Of a stretch of 11,299 nt of DNA, positions 1-6,253 are shown in pieces. How positions within the stretch are numbered: the stretch's first letter is position 1; each line of letters starts with the position of its first letter. The stretch is from Clostridia bacterium (GTDB lineage Bacteria > Bacillota > Clostridia > TANB77 > UBA1234). The DNA lies in assembly GCA_900765095.1 (NCBI GenBank), contig CAAFRB010000035.1:1-11299 (forward strand), read 5' to 3'. A program made the position numbers and the translations under genes. Under the pieces are notes generated by a model, which was given only the letters and a program-made list of their open reading frames with translations, searched no databases and was not told where the DNA came from.

Positions 1-80
1 GTGTAGTGATTGCTATACAAGGTATCATTGCCGTTGCCATGGCGACCATCCATCCAGACCTCATTGAAGTAATCCGCTAG
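1..80 (+). CDS. upxY: Probable UpxY transcription antiterminator, 3' end only
   Basis: A reading frame open from the window edge (first full codon at 3) ends at the TAG at 78-80 and gives a 25-residue tail, starting VVIAIQGIIAVAMA and ending LIEVIR. UpxY proteins are NusG-like factors that let RNA polymerase read through the long leader of their own CPS operon. Their C-terminus is a small beta-rich KOW-type domain with a hydrophobic tail of this general kind. The stronger argument is context: the next gene, 23 bases downstream, is UpxZ, and upxY normally sits directly before upxZ. Only the last 25 codons are visible, so no catalytic or RNA-binding feature can be checked. The tail alone could also fit an unrelated protein. 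The identity is an inference. Confidence 0.6.
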   Translation, partial: VVIAIQGIIAVAMATIHPDLIEVIR

Positions 81-103
81 TCTTTAATTTATAATTACTA
101 CTC

Positions 104-589
104 ATGTCTCTTTTAGAAGAAGCACTCCTCCTTCAGCGTGCCGCGCACGATCTGATGTATTTGGGTATGGACGGTAGTCCTATCTATAGCGATGATTTGT
201 CTCGTCGTAACAGTGAAGTCTATCGCTTGACCACAACTTTGTATAATTCCGGCACCTGGGGCACCACGGTGGAGGAGCAGGCAAATGTCTGTCTTGCTCT
301 CTTGAAGGGGTATAGTGCCTCGTTCATTGACCATGGTGAAAAACTACAGCATGTGCAGGAGGTATTGAGGCGTTGCTGGGACACCCTTGATTCCCTTCCT
401 TCCTCTTTGCTGAAACTCCGCTTGCTTACGGCTTGTTATGGAGAGGTTTTCGATGAGCCTTTGGCCGACGAAGGCCGTTCTATCATTGCTTCTTGGAGTG
501 TTGCATCACTGACTGCCGAGCAGCAGGAAGCAGTTGACGAGTTTCAGAATGTGGTGGATAATCCTTATCCATGGGAGGAAATGGAATAA
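104..589 (+). CDS. upxZ: UpxZ family inhibitor of CPS transcription antitermination
   Basis: A 161-residue soluble protein of the usual UpxZ length. Family-like stretches are LMYLGMDGSPIYSD near residues 17-30, EEQANVCLALLKGY near 57-70, LPSSLLKLRLLTACYGEVFD near 98-117, and an acidic, aromatic end NPYPWEEME. In Bacteroides, UpxZ proteins from one CPS locus block the UpxY antiterminators of other loci, so that few capsules are made at once. The protein acts in the cytoplasm on the antitermination machinery and has no enzymatic role. It starts 23 bases after the upstream stop and is probably co-transcribed with upxY. The ATG at 104 gives a natural family length. GC content is ordinary for Bacteroides and much higher than in the biosynthetic genes downstream. 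Assignment rests on recalled family motifs, not on a search. Confidence 0.85.
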   Translation: MSLLEEALLLQRAAHDLMYLGMDGSPIYSDDLSRRNSEVYRLTTTLYNSGTWGTTVEEQANVCLALLKGYSASFIDHGEKLQHVQEVLRRCWDTLDSLPSSLLKLRLLTACYGEVFDEPLADEGRSIIASWSVASLTAEQQEAVDEFQNVVDNPYPWEEME

Positions 590-611
590 AAATGTATAAA
601 TAGGATTTCTC

Positions 612-634
612 TTTGAAGAAAAAACGTATATTTG
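612..634 (+). promoter_or_regulatory. Possible Bacteroides-type promoter for the AAA/PD-(D/E)XK gene
   Basis: TATATTTG at 627-634 matches the Bacteroides -7 consensus TAnnTTTG exactly. It lies 28 bases before the ATG at 663, in the 73-base gap after upxZ. A TTTG at 612-615 is closer than the usual -33 spacing, and I see no good -33 box at the standard distance, so the promoter may be weak. The A-rich stretch just before the ATG is typical of Bacteroides translation starts. If real, the gene is transcribed independently of the capsule promoter. Confidence 0.5.
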
Positions 635-662
635 CATATAGCTTCTAAAAAAGAGAAATAAG

Positions 663-2231
663 ATGGAACAGATGCGTAAACTGCCAATTGGTATACAGAC
701 TTTTGAAAAGCTGCGTGAAGAAAATTATCTTTATGTAGACAAAACAGCAATGGTCTATAAGATAGCATCCAATTCCACTCCCTATTTTTTGAGCCGTCCT
801 CGCCGTTTCGGTAAGAGTTTGCTTATATCTACCTTCGAAGCTTACTTTCAAGGACGTAAAGATTTGTTTCACGGGCTTGCCATCGAAAAACAGGAAACCC
901 GGTGGGAGGAATACCCTGTATTGCATCTGGACTTGAATGCACGTAAATATGAAACAGCCGGAGATTTGGTAGCCATGCTTAATCAATATCTGGAAAAGTG
1001 GGAATTGAAATATGGTGCGGAAAAGCAGGAGCGTAGTCCCGAAGAGCGTTTTGCCTATGTGATAGAGCAGGCGTATGCCCAGACGGGTAAGCAAGTGGTA
1101 GTGTTGATTGATGAATACGATAAGCCTTTGCTTCAAGCTCTTTCGGATGAAAAGTTAACGGAAGAGTATCGTCGGATATTGAAAGCCTTTTATGGGGTAC
1201 TGAAAAGTGCCGACCGTTATCTCCGCTTTGTTTTTTTGACGGGTGTGACGAAGTTTGCGCAGATTAGCGTGTTCAGTGATTTAAATCAGTTGCAGGACAT
1301 CAGTACATGGCCCGACTATTCTTCTTTATGTGGTATTACTAAGGAAGAACTGCTCACAACGTTTACTCCGGAGATAGAACGTTTGGGTGTTTCCAATGGG
1401 ATGGACTTCGATACAACTTTGGAGCGGATGACGAAGCTGTATGACGGTTATCATTTTTACCCTCATTGTGAAGGGGTTTTTAATCCTTTCAGTGTGTTGA
1501 ATGCATGCAAGTCGAAGATTTTGGATAATTTCTGGTTTCAGACCGGTACTCCTACCTACTTGGCTAACTTGTTGAAAAAGAGTGATTATGATTTGCGCCT
1601 TTTGATTGAGGGAGTTGAAGTGACGGCTTCTGCTTTTTTTGAGTATCGTGCAGAAGTAAAGAACCCGCTTCCCATGATTTACCAGAGTGGTTATCTGACC
1701 ATCAAAGACTACGACAGGGATGTTTTATTGTACACTTTGGGTTTTCCCAATGATGAGGTACGCTATGGTTTCTTGAATTTTCTGGTACCTTATTATACGG
1801 AAGTGACCGATGATGAAACCGGTTTCCACATAGCCAAGTTTATGCGTGAACTCCGTTCCGGTGATGTGGATGCTTTCATGGAACGTCTCCGGGTGTTTTT
1901 TGCCGGTATGCCATACGATTTGAGCGATAATACGGAACGTCACTACCAGGCTGTCTTTTATGTGGTTTTCACTTTGATGGGACAATTTGTTGAGACGGAA
2001 ATCCGTAGTGCCCACGGTCGTGCCGATGCCGTGGTGAAGACGAAAGATACCATTTATGTTTTTGAGTTTAAACTGAACGGCAGTGCCGAGGAGGCTTTAC
2101 GGCAGATTGATGAAAAAGGGTATCTGATTCCTTATAGGTTGGACGGGAGGCGTCTTGTCAAAGTGGGGGTGAATTTCAGCAAGGAAAGGCGTAATGTAGA
2201 CAGGTATATTGTGGAAGATTTTGTTTTCTAA
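663..2231 (+). CDS. AAA-ATPase-like protein with C-terminal PD-(D/E)XK nuclease-type domain
   Basis: A 522-residue two-domain cytoplasmic protein of a family found in many copies in Bacteroides and other anaerobes (AAA-ATPase_like followed by PDDEXK_9 in Pfam terms). The N-terminal part has a YVDKT motif at 24-28, a Walker A-like RPRRFGKS at 45-52, a Walker B-like VVVLIDEYDKP at 145-155, and a family-typical FLTGVTKFAQISVFSDLN at 191-208. LYDGYHF follows at 259-265. The C-terminal part has D455 in GRAD and E468-F-K470, matching the D...ExK catalytic core, so the nuclease site looks intact. The biological role of the family is unknown; selfish-element or defence roles have been guessed. It has its own possible promoter, is not a capsule biosynthesis gene, and separates upxY/upxZ from the biosynthetic block. 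The length is normal for the family and no frame damage is seen. Confidence 0.9.
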   Translation: MEQMRKLPIGIQTFEKLREENYLYVDKTAMVYKIASNSTPYFLSRPRRFGKSLLISTFEAYFQGRKDLFHGLAIEKQETRWEEYPVLHLDLNARKYETAGDLVAMLNQYLEKWELKYGAEKQERSPEERFAYVIEQAYAQTGKQVVVLIDEYDKPLLQALSDEKLTEEYRRILKAFYGVLKSADRYLRFVFLTGVTKFAQISVFSDLNQLQDISTWPDYSSLCGITKEELLTTFTPEIERLGVSNGMDFDTTLERMTKLYDGYHFYPHCEGVFNPFSVLNACKSKILDNFWFQTGTPTYLANLLKKSDYDLRLLIEGVEVTASAFFEYRAEVKNPLPMIYQSGYLTIKDYDRDVLLYTLGFPNDEVRYGFLNFLVPYYTEVTDDETGFHIAKFMRELRSGDVDAFMERLRVFFAGMPYDLSDNTERHYQAVFYVVFTLMGQFVETEIRSAHGRADAVVKTKDTIYVFEFKLNGSAEEALRQIDEKGYLIPYRLDGRRLVKVGVNFSKERRNVDRYIVEDFVF

Positions 2232-2241
2232 AATTGGAAAT

Positions 2242-2644
2242 ATGGTTACCATCAAAAATAAGGAATACGGTTCTAATATCAGCCTTGCTGCCATCTGCAA
2301 TTCTCTTTGCAAGGCGGAACATCAGTTGCTTGAGGAGTTTGTCACGGTCGGTGCCAATGCATACGTGGTACGCAATACGCAAAACTCCCTATAAACTCTA
2401 GAAGTTCGGTCTTGTGCTGACATATGAGGATGATGTTAAAGGTGAATGGCACATGCTGATGCCTGACTCTGTACGAGATTCCCTTTCGGACCTCGTCCCT
2501 CAGTTTATGAATTATATAAATGCCGGCCAGCTGATACCTTCGGTAAAGGAAATCCGGATGCGGATGGCGTTGCATCGCTTTTTGGATAGGGAGAGTTGGT
2601 GCCGGATTCAAAAAATAACGTATTATTGCTTACCCATATGGACG
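2242..2644 (+). pseudogene. Broken gene of unknown family, frameshifted and cut by the IS66 relic
   Basis: Ten bases after the AAA gene, an ATG at 2242 opens a frame of 50 codons (MVTIKNKEYGSNISLAAICN and on) that stops at TAA 2392-2394. Right after it, one frame over and free of stops from 2402, comes KFGLVLTYEDDVKGEWHMLM and on, ending near MRMALHRFLDRESW. Both pieces look like ordinary protein and have GC content similar to the upstream genes. The simplest reading is one small gene of roughly 110 to 130 codons with a frameshift near 2390-2402, whose end was lost where the IS66 left end begins at 2645. I do not recognise the family and see no catalytic motif. It could instead be two small genes, or chance frames. 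Confidence 0.4.
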
Positions 2645-2657
2645 GTAAGCACTCAAT
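2645..2657 (+). repeat. IS66-type left terminal inverted repeat
   Basis: GTAAGCACTCAAT, 13 bases, exactly complementary to the 13 bases at 3411-3423 and at 3483-3495. It begins with the GTAA tip usual for IS66-family ends and lies 76 bases before the likely TnpA start at 2721. The corresponding distance in the element at 11104 is 68 bases. Confidence 0.7.
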
Positions 2658-2720
2658 TGTTTATTTGCTTTACCGCCCCGTATGCTAGATTTTTGTGCCA
2701 TAAAGATAAAACGAATGCTT

Positions 2721-3338
2721 ATGGCAAGCAGCACGGATTTCAAGAATTTATGGAAACGCTATCAAAAGGAGGGAGTTTCCAAGTTCATCTCTCATGTCCG
2801 GGCAAAGTTCAAACTTGCTGCAGACATCGCCAAAGACGAAGAGGCGGCATGGTTTGTGGAACAAATTGGGCGGTTGTATCTGATAGAGGCTGAATGTTTG
2901 ATGCGTCGGCTCACTCTCGGGGAGATAAGGAAAAGAAGAAATAAATCCGATGTCAGTGAGATATTGAAAGGCTTGAGGAAACAGGTATTGGAACTTCAGC
3001 AGGATAAACGCTGTCACTACGGTAAAATGATGGAGACAGCTTTGGCTTATATGTTGAACGGCTGGGATGACCTGCTTAAATATCGCCACTGGGGCGACTA
3101 CACGATAGACAACATGGTGGCGGAACGTGCGATACGTCCCTTTGCCGTATCGCGAAATAATTCTCTTCACTTCAGCAGTGAGGAGGGTGTCAATGTGGCA
3201 ATGACTTTCTATACCATTATCGAAACGGCCAAGATGTACCTCTCGGATATCAAGGGATATCTTATACATGTATTCCGTGAACTATTGTCAGGAAACAAGA
3301 ACTACGAAATGCTGATTCCATCAGGCATTTCGGTTTGA
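2721..3338 (+). pseudogene. IS66 TnpA N-terminus fused in frame to TnpC transposase C-terminus
   Basis: The open frame runs to the stop at 3336-3338. From ATG 2721, residues 1-21 (MASSTDFKNLWKRYQKEGVS plus K) resemble the start of the small IS66 accessory protein TnpA, like MYSSEDLERF...FYFQYQ at 11172. From about residue 24 (HVRAKFKLAADIA) it switches to the C-terminal part of the IS66 TnpC transposase, including IDNMVAERAIRPF, whose glutamate is the likely last residue of the DDE triad, and NSLHFSSEEG. The join is near 2781-2795. The rest of tnpA, all of tnpB and the first half or more of tnpC are missing, so the product would lack the early catalytic aspartates. Upstream ATGs at 2682 and 2715 are in frame. 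Inactive as a transposase; it might still bind IS ends, but that is only a guess. Confidence 0.75.
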
Positions 3339-3386
3339 ATTAAGTTAAATCGAAGTCAAATATAATAAGACCAATTCCCTTTCTCG

Positions 3387-3495
3387 CTGATTTTCAGTAG
3401 GGAAAAAGGTATTGAGTGCTTACTTTTAAACCTTTTCAGGTCTAAAATGACTGCTTACTTATTTTCAGAAGAGTCCAAAGTGATTGAGTGCTTAC
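3387..3495 (+). repeat. Three tandem copies of an IS66-type right end
   Basis: Three units of 37, 35 and 37 bases lie end to end: 3387-3423, 3424-3458 and 3459-3495. Each holds TTTCAG (3392, 3434, 3463) and finishes in GCTTAC. Units 1 and 3 end in ATTGAGTGCTTAC and match the left repeat at 2645. Unit 2 ends in TGACTGCTTAC and instead pairs with the GTAAGCAGTCA at 11104. The array may reflect stacked insertion ends or multiple transposase binding sites. A short inverted repeat, TTCCCT 3375-3380 with AGGGAA 3399-3404, overlaps the first unit. The last base of the array is one base before the wzx ATG at 3497. Confidence 0.65.
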
Positions 3496-3496
3496 G

Positions 3497-4759
3497 ATGA
3501 TGTTAATTTGCAAAGTGAAAAATATATCTGACTATATATATAGGTATAAAACCTTAATTGAAAATTTTGGCTATCTAACTTTATTACAGATATGTAATTT
3601 ATTGATACCACTTGTTACATATCCTTATTTAATTAATACTTTAGGAAAAAATTTATATGGTGTAATCATATATTCTCAGGCAATAGTTAGTTATTTAGCA
3701 ATATTTGTAAACTGGGGATTTAATATCTCAGCTACGAAATATATTAGCATTAATAGAGAAGATTCAAAGAAGATAAACGAAATAGTTAGTGTGGTATATA
3801 TTGTAAAAACCTTGCTTTTAATTATAGTATTTGGATTCTTATTTTTAATATTTCTTTTTCCTGAAATTCGAGAATATAAATTATTATATATTTTTTCAAT
3901 GTGGCAATGTATTTATGAATGTTTATTTCCTATATGGTTTTTTCAAGGTATAGAAAAAATGAAATATATTGCAATTTTTTCTTTCATAGGACGTGTAGTG
4001 TTTATTCTATTGATATTTATATGGGTCACTACACCGCAAGATTATTTATTGGTTCCACTTATAAATGGCATTGGAGCTATTATTACATCTCTTATAGCCA
4101 TATATATACTAATATATAAATTTAAAATTAAGTTTAGATGGCAGTCTTTAGCGACTATATTTTATCATACAAAAGATTCAACCAAACTTCTCTTAACGTC
4201 AATAACAGGTATAGTGAAAGATAGGACTAATACTATAGTTATTGGTAGCGTTTTGGGAATGGGAGAAGTAGCTTATTATGATTTTGTAGAAAAAATAGTA
4301 AATGTATTATCTACTATATTTTATACAATAAGTAATGTTGTATTTCCATATTATAATAAAAATGCTAATAAAATATTTGCCCGTAAACTTTTAATATATA
4401 CTACTGTAATAGGAGTTTTATTATATTTTATTGTTGGATGTTCTTTGAAATCATTTATTCTTTTATTTTTTAATAATGATATGCTAATGGCAATTCCTGT
4501 GTATTGGATGTTGGGAACTCTGTTTATATATCGCCATTTAAGTTATTTTCTTGGAACTGTTATATTAATAAGTCACAATCATGTAAAAGATGTTATTGTC
4601 AATATGTTTTATAGTATGTTCGTGTATTTGTTCGTAATAATGTTTTTGGGAATTATTGATTGTTTAAATATATATACTTTATCTATATCATTGGTAATAT
4701 CTGTTTTCTTTGAAACTTTACAGAGATGGTATTATTGTAAAAAATATGGTATAATATGA
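3497..4759 (+). CDS. wzx: Wzx flippase, polysaccharide repeat-unit transporter
   Basis: A very hydrophobic protein of about 420 residues with many predicted membrane helices, of the Wzx/RfbX type (MATE-like). It would move the lipid-linked capsule repeat unit across the inner membrane. The first helices, GYLTLLQICNLLIPLVTYPY followed by INTLGKNLYGVIIYSQAIVSY and then NWGFNISATKYIS, are a typical Wzx opening. The frame is open from a GTG at 3488, but that lies inside the IS66-type end; ATG 3497 or 3500 are more likely starts, and no Shine-Dalgarno is seen. Its native leader appears to have been replaced by IS sequence, and some N-terminal codons may be altered. Length is slightly short for the family (often 450-480). 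The stop overlaps the start of the acetyltransferase. Strongly AT-rich, unlike the genes before 2645. Confidence 0.88.
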   Translation: MMLICKVKNISDYIYRYKTLIENFGYLTLLQICNLLIPLVTYPYLINTLGKNLYGVIIYSQAIVSYLAIFVNWGFNISATKYISINREDSKKINEIVSVVYIVKTLLLIIVFGFLFLIFLFPEIREYKLLYIFSMWQCIYECLFPIWFFQGIEKMKYIAIFSFIGRVVFILLIFIWVTTPQDYLLVPLINGIGAIITSLIAIYILIYKFKIKFRWQSLATIFYHTKDSTKLLLTSITGIVKDRTNTIVIGSVLGMGEVAYYDFVEKIVNVLSTIFYTISNVVFPYYNKNANKIFARKLLIYTTVIGVLLYFIVGCSLKSFILLFFNNDMLMAIPVYWMLGTLFIYRHLSYFLGTVILISHNHVKDVIVNMFYSMFVYLFVIMFLGIIDCLNIYTLSISLVISVFFETLQRWYYCKKYGII

Positions 4760-5382
4760 TGAATTTCATAAATCGGTTTATGAGACTCTTTAGGAGAAGG
4801 ACTGTCAATATAGGACGAGATGTACAATTATTAGGAAATACTGTTATAGGCTGTGATTGTTCTTTTTCAGCTCGCGTTATTTTCAGTAATTCTATTATTG
4901 GAGATTATTCATATGTAAATTATAACTCTATTATACATTGTTGCCATATAGGAAAGTTTTGTTCAATAGGTCCTAATGTCGTAGCTGGCTTGGGTAATCA
5001 TCCAGTAGAAAAGAACGTTACGACTTCTCCGAGGTTATTTTTAAAAGGAAAGTTCCTTTTAGAAGATAGGTATGACCAGTTTGCTATAGTTACTATTGGA
5101 AATGATGTATGGATTGGTGCTAATGTGACTATTGTAAATGGAGTTACAATTGGTGATGGTGCAGTAATAGGAGCAAATTCTATTGTAACTAAAGATATAC
5201 CGCCTTATTCAATTTATGGTGGAGTACCGGCTAAATGTATTAGAATGCGCTTTGAGCAGAATCAAATAGATTTTTTGTTAAAATTAAAGTGGTGGAATAT
5301 GGATGAGGAATGGATAAGAAGTAATAGTTTACTTTTTTCAGATGTTAATTGTTTAATGGAAAAATATGGAATTTCTCTTTAG
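4756..5382 (+). CDS. CatB/VatD-like hexapeptide O-acetyltransferase
   Basis: A 208-residue left-handed beta-helix acyltransferase. Isoleucine/valine-rich hexapeptide repeats run from about residue 18 to 78 (VNIGRDVQLLGNTVIG, IGKFCSIGPN) and again from about 112 to 150 (VTIGNDVWIGANVTIVNGVT, IGDGAVIGANSIV). Between them is the loop GLGNHPVEK, whose H82 is at the place of the catalytic histidine of the xenobiotic acetyltransferase group. GGVPAKCIR closes the helix, as is usual in this group. In a CPS locus it most likely transfers acetyl from acetyl-CoA to a sugar of the repeat unit or its precursor; antibiotic modification is unlikely in this setting. The start overlaps the wzx stop by 4 bases (ATG 4756; ATG 4759 is also possible), a sign of translational coupling. 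Confidence 0.87.
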   Translation: MMNFINRFMRLFRRRTVNIGRDVQLLGNTVIGCDCSFSARVIFSNSIIGDYSYVNYNSIIHCCHIGKFCSIGPNVVAGLGNHPVEKNVTTSPRLFLKGKFLLEDRYDQFAIVTIGNDVWIGANVTIVNGVTIGDGAVIGANSIVTKDIPPYSIYGGVPAKCIRMRFEQNQIDFLLKLKWWNMDEEWIRSNSLLFSDVNCLMEKYGISL

Positions 5383-6253
5383 TGTATTTACTCCGACTTA
5401 CAATAGAGCGAATACTATAGGACGTACCTATGAATATTTGTGTAAACAAACATTACGTAGTTTTGAATGGATTATTGTGGATGATGGTTCCACAGATAAT
5501 ACAGAAGAAATAGTTCAGAAATGGATAAATACAAATAAAATTTCCATTGTATATTTGAAGCAGGAGAATGGGGGAAAGCATCGTGCATTTAATAGAGCAG
5601 TGCAGATAGCTAAAGGGGAAATCTTTATTTGTTTAGATTCTGACGATTATTATATTGAAACTGCACTAGAAATAATTTATTCATATCATTTGATACATAA
5701 GGATAATCCTTGGATAGCAGGATTTTCATGTAATTCTTTAGATTTACATGGAAATCTAATAGGAACTTCGCTACCTGTAGACGAGTTGGTTGTTTCACAT
5801 TATAACCTTTACAATTCATTGTCAGTAAAAGGAGATAAAGGGTTAATTTATTATACTCGTATTTTGAAAGAATATCCATTCCCTGAATTTGAGAATGAAT
5901 TCTTTGTAACAGAAGCATTGGTTTTAAATAGAATTTCTTTGCGATATAAAATATGTTGTATTAAGCGAAGTTTAGAAATAAAAGATTATCAAAGAGATGG
6001 TCTGTCTAGCAAATACAGACATCTGTGTTTAAGAAATCCTAATGGTTATGCTCTGTATATAAATGAGAGGAATTATTTTAATTTATCATTTACTAACTAT
6101 GTTATTAATGCTGCAAGTTATGTGCGTTATAGTCTATTTGCAGGAAAAAGTTTTAGGAATATATATAAAGAAGCTATAAATAGAAGATGGACTTTTATAA
6201 TAGCCTGTTTCTTAGGAATTTTATTATATATTAAAGATAAAAGTAGGTCATGA
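5366..6253 (+). CDS. Family 2 glycosyltransferase
   Basis: A 295-residue GT-A fold glycosyltransferase, expected at the inner face of the membrane, adding one sugar from a nucleotide-sugar to the lipid-linked repeat unit. Visible motifs are FTPTYNR at 8-14, VDDGSTDNT at 38-46 for nucleotide binding, NGGKHRAFNRA at 68-78, and the metal-binding DSDD at 91-94. A hydrophobic stretch near the C-terminus (FIIACFLGILLYI) followed by basic residues may hold it to the membrane. The start overlaps the end of the acetyltransferase by 17 bases, longer than the 4-base overlaps elsewhere in the operon; the GT2 beta-strand begins within a few residues of this ATG, so a later start would damage the fold. Sugar and linkage cannot be told from sequence. 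Confidence 0.9.
   Translation: MEFLFSVFTPTYNRANTIGRTYEYLCKQTLRSFEWIIVDDGSTDNTEEIVQKWINTNKISIVYLKQENGGKHRAFNRAVQIAKGEIFICLDSDDYYIETALEIIYSYHLIHKDNPWIAGFSCNSLDLHGNLIGTSLPVDELVVSHYNLYNSLSVKGDKGLIYYTRILKEYPFPEFENEFFVTEALVLNRISLRYKICCIKRSLEIKDYQRDGLSSKYRHLCLRNPNGYALYINERNYFNLSFTNYVINAASYVRYSLFAGKSFRNIYKEAINRRWTFIIACFLGILLYIKDKSRS

Larger units (their letters stand above)
2645..3495 (+). mobile_element. Internally deleted IS66-family element
   Basis: GTAAGCACTCAAT at 2645-2657 is repeated in inverted form at 3411-3423 and again at 3483-3495. IS66-family elements carry terminal inverted repeats starting with GTAA, so these are taken as the element's ends. It spans 851 bases to the outer right end, or 779 to the inner one. 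Full IS66 elements are about 2.5 kb and carry tnpA, tnpB and tnpC. Here only the start of tnpA and the last part of tnpC remain, joined in frame. The flanking octamers (TATGGACG before, GATGATGT after) do not match, so no 8-bp target duplication remains, which suggests later rearrangement. The relic lacks most of the transposase, including the early DDE residues, and cannot move by itself. Confidence 0.75.

Noticed and set aside
1..662. Invertible promoter with inverted repeats, as used for phase variation of Bacteroides capsules
   Set aside because: The capsule promoter would lie before upxY, outside the window; no suitable inverted repeats were seen in this stretch.
645..1136. A 163-codon minus-strand open frame
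   Set aside because: Antisense to the AAA domain with its Walker motifs; its composition looks like a reverse-strand shadow.
2414..2893. An open frame of 159 codons starting at GTG 2414
   Set aside because: Its first part overlaps the protein-like remnant, but from 2645 it reads through IS66 DNA in the wrong frame, so it is not one gene.
2748..3269. A 173-codon minus-strand open frame
   Set aside because: It is antisense to the IS66 TnpC remnant, whose + strand protein shows conserved motifs such as AERAIRPF; the minus frame shows none.
3375..3404. Hairpin TTCCCT/AGGGAA with an inner CTGA/TCAG as a terminator
   Set aside because: The long loop and lack of a T run after the stem on the + strand make an intrinsic terminator unlikely; it fits better as part of the IS right end.
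2637..3503. 8-bp target duplication around the IS66 relic
   Set aside because: Octamers TATGGACG and GATGATGT (or TTTTAAAC after the inner end) do not match.
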